Shown: one piece after another, positions 23,562-35,822 of the stretch
Position numbering within the stretch: position 1 is the first letter of the stretch
Layout: each line of letters opens with the position of its first letter
Assembly: GCA_963965975.1 (NCBI GenBank)
Contig: OZ014418.1
Coordinates: forward strand, 7,543,275 to 7,607,274
Direction of reading: 5' to 3'
DNA from: Xestospongia bergquistia
Taxonomy: Eukaryota > Porifera > Demospongiae > Haplosclerida > Petrosiidae
Length of the DNA stretch: 64,000 nt
Notes under the pieces: generated by a model
Told to the model about the DNA's origin: nothing
Seen by the model: the letters and a program-made list of their open reading frames with translations, nothing else
Database searches by the model: none
Program-made: the position numbers and the translations under genes

Positions 23562-23735
23562 ATAATGTAGTATATTTTATTGTATTATATTTTGTATTGT
23601 GTTATTAGTTAATTGGTTTGTTTCAGAAACAAATAATAATTATTTAATTAACATAACTAAGCAATGAATATGATTAAAGTCACATGAGTTCATTAATTTT
23701 AACTCTTTATTCACTGGATTTATACAAACACTCAA

Positions 23736-25641
23736 ATGACAAGAAAATCTTCTTCAGACAAAAAAGATGGCGAGAAATGTTCTAAAAATGAGAGCAGAGA
23801 TTACATGAAACTCAAAACTCTACTAGAAAGTAAGATAGTTACGTCATAATGATGTCAGTTGGTACAAGCATGTTTTAGTAGTAAACTGACACTAATCACA
23901 CCTATACAATTAGGTTTTATTGAAGGTGGTTGCCATAGTTACCATGAGGATCTTGACGATATATTACACGATACTGCTAAAACTGGAATAGTCAGGTAAG
24001 ACGAGGGTACTACCCCAATACAAAACATGGCTTCCATTGTATCATGTGGTATCTTTACTATATATTAGAATGCCATGGAAACTATTAAAGCCATTACTTC
24101 AATATAAATTAGATAAGGTAATAATATTCATTGATTCTTAATATATTGTTATCTTATAAATTAGTGTATTAATGAGGCATTTACAGGAGGGGCTAGTTTA
24201 AAGGATGACAATATGCCCAAACAATTAATGGAAATGATGGACAAATTTGAGGGGTAAATAATTAGTAGTGATGTCATTATGATGTCATTCTATTGTAGTC
24301 CTCCATTCACCATTCAAAGATTATGTGAGCTCTTATTAGAACCTTGTCAACATTATAAAAGGAGAGAGAAATATATGAGAGCATTAGAAAAGGTAGTCAG
24401 TTAATTAATAGGTGTGGCTTATTACATAACATTACAGAACTTGCTAGTTGTATCAACTCAAGAAACAGACCTTTTATGGATGAAAGCGCCAAAGTAAAAT
24501 AACCAGTTTATTAAACTTGTTTGTCATTCTTATTTTATTGGTAGCTTAACTACATTATTAGAAGGCAAGCCTAAACCATTAATAGACAAACTACCACCTA
24601 TTAATTCTCCTGATCCAATTCTTGATAAGCAACCTGTCATGATGGAATCTTCTTCACGTGATCTTCCTGTCAGTCCAACATGGAAACTAACACGCTCTTC
24701 TCTCTCACCTCGTTCTCGAACTCCACCCCCTGATTTAGAGTCATTAAGTAGTCCCACTCGTAACTGGGAGGGGCTGCTAGGAAATCAATTTGTTGGTGCC
24801 TCTTTCTTTAGTCGTAAGAGAAGTCTTCGTAGTCGAGATGAAGGTAGCCATGTTGAATTACAAGAAGCTGATTCTACAGTCTCTGATCATCCAACTCAAG
24901 AAGAGACAAAAGATGGTCACCATGACGATGATGATGAGACAGATATTATAAAGGCATTATTGGGAGGTTTTGAAGAAGAAGAGACTATACAGATTCCAAA
25001 GTCTTTAAAAACTGATACAACTACAGTTAATAAAGGGGAAGAGTTAAATAAAGTGACTTTAGGAGACAAGTCATGTGATGATCATATGACTATTGCAGAA
25101 GACACCTCTAAAAGTCCTGAAAATCTCAGTAAGGGACCCTTCCTGATTATTATATATTTTACCTAGCAACAGTTGCTTGTCTGTGTTGTATATGGCTTAT
25201 ATTGAGAAATATTTATAGTAAATAATGTAATAATGTATTCATAATACATGTGGTCATGTATGTGTACATGTATTATGTAATACTGTATCCATAATACATG
25301 TGGTCATGTACATGTAGATGTATTCATAATACGTGCAATAATGAACATGTGGTATGTAGTCATATAGTATGATATATATGTACATATATGGAAGTTGTTT
25401 TTAACTTTAAGCTGACATTCTTCATGTAATTAGTTACCTTAACTTCCATTTGGACCAGTTAGTGTGTTGTAGTTGCTATCTCTTGAAGTGTTGGCTACCT
25501 AGTAATGTGACTAACCTCCTACATATACTATGTACATGATTTTGAGAGAGATAACAATGTCATTAATATGGGTGTGGTTTTATTGTATTAGGTTGTCCTC
25601 CATCCAGTGTTGAACCCGACGAAGCAATGGACACTAATTAA
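23736..25641 (+). CDS. PPP4R2: Protein phosphatase 4 regulatory subunit 2
   Basis: PPP4R2 targets the PP4 catalytic subunit, with roles in centrosome maturation and DNA-damage dephosphorylation. The start is ATG 23736 (MTRKSSSDKKDGEK). Small exons encode PPFTIQRLCELLLEP and then MRALEKNLLVVST, the family signature in which the phosphatase-binding N-terminal half ends. A large exon (about 24543-25127) is Ser/Pro-rich and then acidic (HHDDDDETDIIKALLGGFEE). The final exon from about 25592 reads CPPSSVEPDEAMDTN and stops at 25641. About eight exons. It lies 174 bp after A5 on the same strand. Confidence 0.88.
25128..25591 (+). other. Last intron of PPP4R2, with local direct repeats
   Basis: The donor GTAAGGGA follows ENLS and the acceptor is TTGTATTAG. 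Within it, 25229-25345 holds two to three copies of a CATAATACATGTGGTCATGTA-like sequence. Otherwise it is AT-rich and shows no gene. Confidence 0.6.
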
Positions 25642-25989
25642 CTATAATAATAATTATTAAATTATATTGTATTGTCTTGTTAATTCAGTTCTCTTGTGAA
25701 CCATTATATCCATTACTTCTTATATGAGTAGTAACTCTATATATAGTTCAATACTGGACTTGTAAGGTTAATGGAGTGTCACTAATGAAGTAATGGTGTT
25801 ATCTGATAACATCATTTACTTATTGAGTAATATTATATAACAACACAGCAACACCTGGTGTTCTGGGAAATATAAAAATTAATTATTTAAAATAATAATT
25901 AAAGGGTTATAAACTGCTATATAATCATATGGCATTATATATTATAGTACAATAAAGTAATGCACACACAAATAAAGAAAGACATTAAG

Positions 25990-28900
25990 TTATACTAAAC
26001 TTTCGCATCTAAATGTGGACACAGAACGATACATAGCCAGTCTTTCAGCAGGTGCTATCATATCACCTCTATTTGGTAAAACATCATGACAGGACATTTT
26101 GAAGTTTTGCGAAGGATACTTTATAGGAGACAAACTACGTGGCATACGAGAGTGATTAGCATCAAATGATTGATGACGAGTAGTTGTTATTTGATGTATT
26201 TGGGGAGATGGATGTCTTGTAGGTTCAGGAGCACTACCAAGAGATGTTGAAGAACGTAATAATCTTGATTCAGTGTGGAATTCTCCAGCAGTAGCAGGTC
26301 GACCTTCTTTAATGGGTCTAAATATATAGTCTGTACTGATTGATGGAGTTACTAAACCAGTGCTGTAACTTGATGTTGAAGGATGAGAAGTAGAATGTTT
26401 TGTAGCCACAGATTCCGAGTTTCTTCGTGTTGTTTTCTCTTCCTCTGTATATTTATAATTATGAGAATCTAAGGACCCACAGCTGTCTGTCCGACGTAAA
26501 GATCCCTCAAAATCAAAAACATCTTGTGCAAGAAGAGGTGAGTTAAGAGCACATTGACTTTTACTGGCTAGCATGCCTTTCCTGTGACGATGATGACTCT
26601 AAAGAAAACAAAATAAAATAATATGTCAATGACATATTGTCTATATTACCTTTATTTTACGAGCTACTGTTAGACTGATATCTTGATCTTGTTCTAAAAA
26701 TAGTAACACTGCTTCTTCGGGATCATAAACATCAAATCCATTGACCTAAAAGAGTATATGTTAATAAAGTCATGGGAGATCAATTTTAGTGTGTAGGTGG
26801 ATGTGTGAAAGAGTAATAGTTCAAAAATTTAATATTAACAATTGATCAGTTTAATGGGTTCTATTATGTGTGAGGTCTACCACTGAGGCATACTGAGTTC
26901 TTAAGTATTAACAGATATTAATTGATCTGTTTTTCAAGGAACTGTAGTAACAAGTCTGTAGTAATAATTCTATAAATGGTTATATATGAACACTATGAAA
27001 ATTAGACTATAGCTTATCAAAAGATGAGTAAGACTACACTACTGAACTCTGTCCTCTTTTACTACGTGACATGACATTTTATAAAATATAATATTGATAC
27101 CAAGATCAACTGTCTGTATTTAAATTCACTAGTGATAGAACAATAAACTATGATATAATGACACATGAACAATTAAACTGCTATTCCAAATATGACAAGA
27201 CTTTTGTTGACTATAAATACAGTTAATTATTATTTCTAACATAATAATACAGTATGGATTCCATTCCATTACAATATTTACATGTAGCTTTGTCACTTTT
27301 CATTTTATTCCCCTTTGACATGTTGTGGTTTCCTGTACTTGTTATTATACACTAAATTTGGTCTGGAATTACAGTTTGTGATTCCATTTGCCATACACAG
27401 TTATGTTATATTAAATGGAAATTAGACTAAGCTTAATATGTACAGAGAAAGTGTGTAACTTTGTTACAATTTGATTTAATTATCTTTGTATACTCATAAT
27501 ACAGCAATACACAAAGTACTAACTTGAACAGATGTGAAAGTAGTCCATAATGATAAAATAACAACGAGACAAGTAGACAAACATCATATTATTGTACTAG
27601 GTTAATGATTTGGTTTTGTTATTGTACCTACATATGTTGACAATGCTAATATCATAACAGCTTAAAGTAATTTGAGGTTACATTGTGGCCACTAATTATA
27701 AGGGAAACCAACTATAGTCTGTACAGGAACCAGGTCAATGTATCAATGAAATGATGTAATTGGGAAAAGGATATAGGAAGGAAACTCTAGGTGGTAGTTC
27801 GTTAATGACATTTACCTTTCTAACAATATCTCCTCGCTTTATTCTACCATCTTTAGCAGCTAATCCGTCAGATATAATCTAAAATGGAGACATGGCATTA
27901 TTGTAGACTGTGTTTGTATAATGACATGTAAATAGAGCGATTAATGGCTCCATTCATGGACAAAGTTGCCCACACAGACTCAAAATTCCATGACTAGTTA
28001 GTCTAAATATTTAGTTCATTAATAAACTGTTCTGTCTTCTTATTAGATAATTCTATCAAGGTGTGGTGCCAAAATGCTTAAAAACACACAACTTTTTTTA
28101 TTTGGGAAACATCTCTATATTGGATAGACATACCTCACAGACAAACAGATTTCCTGATGATGATTTTGTATCATAACCAAGTGTTATTCCAAGTTGATTT
28201 GTACCATTCTTTTGAAGGAATATTTCCTGAAAAGGAATAATCATATTATGTAGGATGCTTGAGTGATATTGAATACTCTTAAGTATAATTTGATAGTTAG
28301 AACACCTCTTACTCCTCCACACTATATCTTATTCACATACTATGTGATGACCAGCTGTAAACTATTGACTATACTAACTAGCATATGGTGTACACACACA
28401 ATAATACTACTCACTTCAACTTCATAGTCACCTTCGATGCGGATTTTTCGATTATGGGAGAGAGGAGAAGGTCCTCCTGCTGATGTTTTCCCACGTCTTG
28501 TTTCATGTGAATATCTTTTGGGCTTTTCAATGTGATGTGAATGATGTCGATCTAGTTCTGTAGCAGGACCATCTGTGAGATAACGTGTCCTTTCACGAGA
28601 ATTATGTGATGGAGAAAAACTACTTGTACTACTTGAGAGACCACTGTCGGCACTAATTTTCTCAGTGAGAAGTTTAGGAGATTTGGCAAAACCTCGGGGA
28701 GGATCACTGTTGACTGTAGTGAAGGTAGGAGATTTGTGACGTAAACCTTCAGTTGATATCATTATTCTTGTTGGAAATGGATCTGATTTTTTACGATGTA
28801 AGTGTGATTGATCTCGTCGTCCTGTAGACTCAGTTCGCTCTCTGGATGCCATATCTCCTCCACTGGCTGTATTATGATGTGTTGTGTTCTCTTGATTTGG

Positions 28901-30023
28901 TATATCAGAATAAAGTATATCTTCATAAATATGATCATTTACAGTAGGTCTCTTGGAGTGAGCTCTTAACACAGTTAAAATAACTCTAGGGTTGTCCTTT
29001 ATGCGAGATACAGCTTCTTGTTGTGTCAGTTGAGACAAACCAATATGATCAACCTATGGAATGCAAGCAGGTGTAAATCTACAAATTGCAGTAATTACTG
29101 CTACATATTCAATAATTAGCTACTAACATAGAATAGTTATTGCTGTGAGGAAGCTGACTAACCTGTAATATTTTATCCCCAGGCAATAGTCCAGCTTCTG
29201 CAGCCACAGTACCAGGATTCACTGTCTTAATTGAGAAATTCACAGCTTTGCCATTAGAATTCTAAGAGAGAGAAAAGAGATCAAACTCTCTATGCTAGTA
29301 GAATGTGGTGTACCTTAGCTCCAGCAACAAGTATGAATCCAAGTGATTCTCCTGGGGCTTTTCTTGTTAGATGATAGGTATAGTAAGCCTTGTGGTTAGA
29401 CATAGTGAAAGGCAAGATAGAGTTAAGTAACAAGGAGTGCCAGCACTGACTAGCTTTAGTTTCAAACACTCTATAGCATTACTATTTTGACTATCATGTA
29501 TGCATGCAATAGTATTGTTTACACAGTCAACGGATGTGTGGTGGCTCACCAGTTCTGGAGCTGGGTGGAGGTTAGTTTTTGGTGGAGCATGCTCGACTGT
29601 TTTGTTTCTGCACTCCACACTAGCCATTTCAACGTAAGTATCTTGGGAGAGAGAATTTTTATTTTCAACGAGTATGTTAGGTAGCTCAGCTTTTCCTTTG
29701 TGAATGCACTTTTTTTCGTGTTTTTGCTTCTCAGCTAACGGTATCTGAGCATTACATCCAGTGTTTTGATATTTACAATAAACTGCTAGAGCTAGAATTC
29801 TCTTTTCAATTTGAGGGTCCTTGCGCAGACTCTCTAACTCAATTTCGCCACATCTCTTGGGACAGATTCCATAGTATTCTATCCAGAATTCCAGACAGTG
29901 AAGGCAGAAATGATGACCACAGGGAGTGGCTCGTGGAGACTGTAGTACTTTACCACATATTTCACAGATCAATTGAGTATCCACAGATTCAGAAAACCAG
30001 TCTAAAGGATAACCACTATCCAT
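25990..30023 (-). CDS. RING finger plus two PDZ domains protein (PDZRN-like)
   Basis: Start chosen at ATG 30023 (MDSGYPLDWF), which sits just before the RING as in PDZRN proteins; ATG 30104 would add 27 residues. The RING reads CEICGKVLQSPRATPCGHHF, then CLHCLEFW and CPKRC, followed by a TRAF-type Cys/His segment (CKYQNTGCNAQIPLAEKQKH). PDZ1 lies at 29200-28930 (GESLGFILVAGAK, GLLPGDKILQ). PDZ2 lies at 28230-26650 (QLGITLGYDTKSSSGNLFVCE, GLAAKDGRIKRGDIV). Ser-rich linkers separate them. The C-terminus RCESLV ends in a class I PDZ-binding sequence. Probably a membrane-associated E3 ubiquitin ligase scaffold. The exon junction between the RING part and PDZ1 is unresolved. It lacks the extra domains of LNX proteins. 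Confidence 0.8.
26757..27822 (-). other. Long intron within the RING-PDZ gene
   Basis: It separates the exon encoding VNGFDVYDPEEAVLLFLEQD (about 26650-26747) from IISDGLAAKDGRIKRGDIV (about 27822-27880). It is AT-rich. I see no repeats or coding segments. Confidence 0.6.
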
Positions 30024-30335
30024 AGTTGTTGTTGCTGTAGAAGCGTATGCTGTACAAGCTGGGCTTCTTTTGCAGTTTAGTGATGACAGTTGTAGTTGAA
30101 ACATCACAAGTGGGTGAGGTTCGGTTACTTGACCCGACGCTCTGCCAAGAATTGGTATAAAGCAATTTGCGGTTAGAAACTGACACAAACAAACCAATGG
30201 AACTCTAGTTACCTTTTTATAAAATAAATACCTGTAATTGTTACTTTATAGGATTCAGAGAAAATAAGCTTAAGTTCGTAGTACATTATATTAACCCATG
30301 TGTACGGACGTATAAGTTACTAGCGCGTATTTGTT

Positions 30336-30353
30336 TGCGCATGCGCATGCGCA
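30336..30353. promoter_or_regulatory. Overlapping NRF1-type sites in a bidirectional promoter
   Basis: TGCGCATGCGCATGCGCA is two overlapping copies of the palindromic NRF1 consensus (GCGCATGCGC). It lies 27 bp upstream of the claspin ATG (30380) and about 310 bp from the divergent RING-PDZ start. It is a CpG-rich island in an AT-rich window. NRF1 sites near starts are typical of TATA-less promoters of cell-cycle and housekeeping genes. Confidence 0.75.
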
Positions 30354-30379
30354 GAGATTTCCCTCTTAAATTTTAAAGA

Positions 30380-33300
30380 ATGACTGAAGTTGAAGACCCT
30401 GCTCTCTCTGTAAGTTTTAGCTGACTTATATATAGTTTATTTTTGTAACAGTTGTTTAGTAATTCTGAATTGTTTGTCACTGGGGGAGACAGTGATGAGA
30501 GTGGTCTGGAAGAGGGTGGGTACTCTCCTGCTGAATGTCCTTTGAGCACATCTGTCCCTGAAAGTAGAGGAAATACCAATAGAGGCACTTCTCCAGAAGG
30601 TAGTATTCAATCAAAGAGAAAAACAAGACAGAAAAATGTAAGTGATGTCATTTGATAATGTATTGTTGTATCTTCCAATAGAAGTTAACAAAAAATGATA
30701 TGTTAAGAATGCACAGTGATAGTCAGAGATTAATACGAGGCAAGTTAATAACAACAGGGGAAATTTGATTTATCCCCTTCTCTTTAGAGTCTGCTATTAA
30801 ATTACCTCAATATCAACCTAAGACAAAGACATTGGATTCATTTTTAATTAAAATTAAAAGTCGATCAAGTACCTTACCATCACAAGACTTATTAAAGTAA
30901 GAATGTGTTACCATGGTAACAATATTGTGAGTACCATTATGGTCACCTATTGTCATAATATATACAGGAAAGCCACACCCAAAATAATGTCAACAACTGC
31001 ATCCTCTCAAGTTACGATTATTGAACATATTTTTGATGAAGACCAACCATCACATGATCAGTCACATGACATATCTAATGACAAAGAGAATATACCAGAT
31101 AATGAGTTAACCCCTAATACTATTGAAGACAATGACATGTCATCTGTTAGTCAAGCAGACACTATTATTCCTACTGAAGACAGTACTTGTGACAATAACG
31201 ATGCTAGCACTATAGCAAGTGAGAAAAAACAGTCCTCGATACAAAATTGGTTTTCTAGACCATCTTCTGATGCTCCACTTCCAGTGTCATCTTCGTCTTC
31301 TGAAGTTCTAGCTGTAGTTACTCAGGACAAACCCTTGCCTCCTTCATTAAGTTCAATAGATCACTGGTCAGAAGTAGTTATGACTGCCCCTCAATTAACT
31401 CCTATTGAATTATTACAACGACGTTTCTTGAGACATACTCAAAAGGTAACATCAAAACCTGCAAAACCAGTTCAGAAAACAAGTCATGACAATGTCATAG
31501 CAGGTTTATTATTAGACAATGATATTGGACAAGTAGCTCACAAACCAGGTAATTAGTGGGTGTGGTCATTAGTGTATATATTATTATATTATTAACAGGA
31601 GCTATACGAGAGAAATTGCGTCTTGCTTTAAAGGCTCAATTATCTCAACAAAAAGCTGAAGAAAGAAAGAAAATGGAAGAAATGAGGAAATTGGACAATG
31701 AAGAAATATCAGATGTTGAGATTAATGAGGAGGAGGCGGAGTTTAGTGACGATGAGGGTTCTGATAATAATGGGATGGAGGCAAGTGATAATGAGGAGGT
31801 GGAAACAAGTGATAGTGATTCTGATAATGAGGATGATATACAAAAAAATGATGACGATATTCTCTTTGTACCATCACGTAAAGCACGACCCATTATTTCT
31901 GATGATGATGAGGAGACAAGTAGTGATGTCATATTACATCATAATGAAGTAACTGCCCCACCCCCATTGCATCGAAGTAGCATATCCATTGAAGGCAGTA
32001 TGGGTCCTTTATTATTAACAGAATCACTTGATGGTTAGTCTTTTAATAAAGTTTATTATTTGTTAATATATTACATTATAGATATACCTAAAGTTGACAG
32101 TCCTATTGATAAAGAGAAACAAGATGAACCAGTGTTACAAGATATACCAGTATTACAAGATGAACCGGTATTACAAGATATACCAGTATTACAAGATGAA
32201 CCAGTATTACAAGATGAACCAGTATTACAAGATATATCAGTATTACAAGATGAACCAGTATTACAAGATGAACCAGTATTACAAGACATACCAGTATTAC
32301 AAGATGAACCAGTATTACAAGACATACCAGTATTACAAGATGGATCCGTAGTAGATGATGATCCTATTAATAATTCATTGACGCTATCAGATGTCCATGA
32401 TGATGTTACTCAACTTGTAGAAGATAATGATAGTGAAGATATGACATATCGACTTGGTCAATCTTTACCTTCTCATCAAATACCACGTATTATGAGAGAG
32501 GAAAGTGATGAATTATTTACTCCTGTAATGACAAGACAAAATAGTACAATCTCTTCTATTAGTGATAAGGTATGATGTCATTGTGATGTAATGATGTGAT
32601 GTCATAATGAGTCTTTAGGATCTATTTCAAGACAGTTCAGCATGGGGTAAACCCCCTCCAGATCACCCCCCATTTCGCCGACATTCTCTAATTGATGAAG
32701 AGACACAATTCTTAGATGCTAATGGGTAAGACAGTTTGTAAAATTATTTGTTTTTTCATTTATATATCTTAGATTTTTATGTGTTCGCAATCAAACCAAA
32801 TATCATTCTTTTCATTCTACTGCCATTAATAATATTGTAGAAACTCAACAACCTCAATCTACTGATGACATACTAGGACTTTGTTCTGGACAATTTACAA
32901 CTCCACAGGATAATAAACCTAATAGAATGTTTGACTTCTCTTCAATAAATGATACTCAAAACAGTGATGATGTCTTAGGGCTATGTTCTGGTGTGTTCTC
33001 AACTCTTCCTCCTCATAAACCAGCTTATGATAGCAGTGATGATGATGATATGCCAAAATTGAGCAGGAAAAGAATTCGTTCCAAAGCCCCTCCCATTACA
33101 AACAGGTATTGCTCACTTTATTAATTAAATCCACAATGATAGGGGTACCTTAGTGATAGACTACAAGAGTTTGTGGAGAGTGAAGCTGAACTATCAGGAT
33201 CTGATGTTGGTCCTGATGAGATTGAGGAAGACAATGATGAAGAACTGAATATCTACGAGGAAGAAGAGGGGGCGGGGTCAGATGTCCCATTATCTGATAC

Positions 33301-34287
33301 TGAGCTATGGGATCAAGTCAATCAAGTTCATTTGTTAGTCATGTGATGTTCATGTGATATGTCATGTGACTTGATCTTATAGGAAGCAATTACAAGCTGA
33401 TGATAAAGCTGATTTACGTGACATTAAAGAACGTTTTTTATTAGGTAATAAATATAATTAATTAATTAATTAATTGTATTGTTATAGAGGGTGACTTATA
33501 TGAGGATGGAATGTGTTTAAAAAATGGTTTCTTTCGAACACGTCGATTTGCTCATGGTTCTGAAGCTTCAATGGATTTATTTGCTGAAGAAAGAGCTAAT
33601 GAACTACAAATTGAAGAGGATATAATTATTGGTTCACAAGCTGAAGCAAAACGTCGTAAGGAAAGATTAGAAAGACAGGAATTTATTAGGAAATGTCAGG
33701 TACATTATCAGTACTAATATATGAGTAAACTCCTTTAATTGTAGGAGAGACAAGCTAATTTATTAATTTGTGATGAAGACAGTCAAAGTATTTTAGGATT
33801 AATAAAGGAAGCATCTTGTTCATCTCTTTTAAAAAGTAATTATGTTAATAATATTCATGATGCATTGTTATCTGACTGCTAGCACCTGAGCCATCATCAC
33901 ATGCTCATCAGCCTATCTCCTCTAATAAGGTAACTATGACAACTATTATGATCTAATGCTCAGATTACACAATAGCGATCAAGCTGTGGGTCTTTCTTAA
34001 AACACAAATCATCAACTCTACAGCGATTATCTTCGTACACAGCAGCCACACCCACTGTTGGCAGTGGACGTGGTTTTATCTTTACTAGCAGTAACAGTAA
34101 TGATGCTACCCCAGCCACAACTAACAAAGTAATATTTTTAAAATTATTTCATTATTACAATTATTTTTGGGGGTTGTTGCAGGTTAAAAATGTGTCACCT
34201 AAAGACGATAATAGTCAACAAATAAAAAGACCTAAACTTGATAAGTCAATATCTTTAACAATAGGTAGCATATTTGATCAATTATAA
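30380..34287 (+). CDS. CLSPN: Claspin, DNA replication checkpoint adaptor
   Basis: Claspin holds Chk1 for activation by ATR at stalled forks. ATG 30380 begins MTEVEDPALS. The conserved segment KLTKNDMLRMHSDSQRLIR, ESAIKLPQYQPKTK matches the N-terminal claspin motif. Two Chk1-binding-type motifs occur: DDILGLCSGQF (32864-32896) and DDVLGLCSGVF (about 32966-32998). The C-terminal signature reads FVESEAELSGSDVGPDEIEE, LYEDGMCLKNGFF, ERLERQEFIRKCQ. Very acidic stretches and an 18-bp repeat (VLQDEP) lie between. About 14 exons, stop at 34287. The convergent NPC2-like gene ends only 31 bp further on. Confidence 0.9.
32132..32347 (+). repeat. CLSPN: 18-bp tandem repeat encoding VLQDEP/VLQDIP in claspin
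   Basis: Twelve hexapeptide units VLQD followed by EP, IP, IS or GS. High nucleotide similarity implies recent expansion or copy-number variation. It lies in a low-complexity acidic part of claspin, away from recognisable motifs. Confidence 0.95.
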
Positions 34288-34318
34288 TGTAGTGAGGAAA
34301 ATGAATGTTATTTTGTTC

Positions 34319-34903
34319 TCAAATAATTTTGACACCAACTTCAAAGCATCCTTGCTTACTACCAGTAGCACTGTCTACCAGTTCAATTCTTGCCTTTAAA
34401 CTGATCTAGATATTATGTATGAAACATGTAATGCAATGATTTAGACTTACTGTAGGATAATAAGATTGAACTGCAACAGAAAAATTGTCAGTATTTTTTG
34501 AGCCAGACTTTATAGGACATTGGACTCCACAACCATCACATACTGTACTTGAAGGATTGTAAAAGGGGAGAGGAGTATCACCAAATATACCATAGACTTC
34601 ATTTTTTAATGCTTGAAAGTCACGTTCTTGAGGTTATAGTGATATATAGTGAAGCAAGTATTGTTAACTTACTTGCTGTAAATGTGATACTAAGACTTGC
34701 ATTATGTCCTCGCTTTAGTTGACATGGAAAGTCTGTACATCCAGGAACATCAATACTGTCTATGGTAATTCCACTGGATCCTAATAGTATAAAGTATTAT
34801 AGAGTTGTTTGGAAGATCTTGTACACTTACCACAGTCCTGAAATGGAGTTTGTGTCCAGGCAAATGTTAGGATAGTAAATAGAATTACTAGAATTTGATG
34901 CAT
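34319..34903 (-). CDS. NPC2-like ML-domain secreted lipid-binding protein 1
   Basis: Four exons. Start at 34903: MHQILVILFTILTFAWTQ is a signal peptide. The mature part reads GSSGITIDSIDVPGCTDFPC, QLKRGHNASLSITFTA, then CDGCGVQCPIKSG and CFEVGVKII. The Cys spacing and the PC.LK.G.N...I.FT pattern are those of NPC2/ML proteins, which bind sterols or other lipids in endosomes or outside the cell. It forms a tandem pair with the next gene, 164 bp upstream on the same strand. Confidence 0.8.
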
Positions 34904-35067
34904 TATTGTGTGTACTATTAGAATAGCAAGATCGATGACTTATATACTAGTGCTTAGACCATGTGGCTATCTTGTGAAATGTCACATGAAAACAGCTTGG
35001 CAATGAATATCATTAACAAACAAATTAAGGGGAAATACACTTCAAAGTTCAAAGTACTAGAATGTAA

Positions 35068-35662
35068 TTAGTTGACAATTTCAACTTCCACTTCAAAACA
35101 GCCCACAATATTCCCTTTACTATCTTTTACTCTCACTTCAACAACAACCCTTACCTGGAAAAGAAAAATCTATTATGTCACTAAATAACATTGACTTACA
35201 GGAGGATAACTTGGGTTAACATATATACTTATTTTGACAACATCATTGTCTCCACTTTTAACAGGACATGTTACCCCCAAATCACAGAGATTGTTGTCTG
35301 GCAAGTTCAGATCAATACATGTGCCAAATAATTCACCGCATACTTCAACAGTGAGCTTATCAAAATCTTGATCTAATAAATGTAGTAATTATTATAAACG
35401 TTGTTATAATAACTTGTACTCACTTGCAGTAAAATTAAAGGACATTGATTGGTTTGTCCCCTTTTTAAAAGAGCATGGTGCAGCAGTACAACCTGGTATA
35501 GTGACACTGTTAAATTTAATACCAGTACCAGGATCCTCTATAAGCAAAAACTAATATATTGGTTATTTATAAATACACTCTCTTACTGCAAGGAACCCAG
35601 AAATCACCGTAACTAAAACCAAATAAAGTTAACAACAAGAACGCAGTCTTCCACACGGCCAT
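35068..35662 (-). CDS. NPC2-like ML-domain secreted lipid-binding protein 2
   Basis: Start at 35662: MAVWKTAFLLLTLFGFSYG is a signal peptide. The mature part reads TGIKFNSVTIPGCTAAPC, SFKKGTNQSMSFNFTA, CDLGVTCPVKSGDNDVV and CFEVEVEIVN. It has the same exon layout and cysteine pattern as its neighbour, with clearly diverged sequence, so this is an older tandem duplication. Its start is 160 bp from the divergent NDUFAF7 start. Confidence 0.8.
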
Positions 35663-35822
35663 TACTTGTAACTTGTATGTTATACTAATTGAATGAAGAA
35701 TGTAACTTATATTATATATAACGTCACACCACTTTTAGCTTCATACATCGTATGATATCAAGCCAGATTGGCAAGGGGATAACCTGTTTGCTGTAATAAG
35801 TGGGTGTGGTCACACGTGTAGC

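Noticed and set aside
25229-25345. Direct repeats in the PPP4R2 intron as a mobile element.
   Set aside because: Short, imperfect, without terminal inverted repeats or target duplication. Best explained as local tandem duplication of AT-rich sequence.
32071-32325. A minus-strand frame made of SCNTGS repeats, resembling a Cys-rich secreted protein.
   Set aside because: It is the antisense of the claspin VLQDEP repeat. Repeats whose length is a multiple of three keep all frames open. It has no promoter, signal peptide or splice context of its own.
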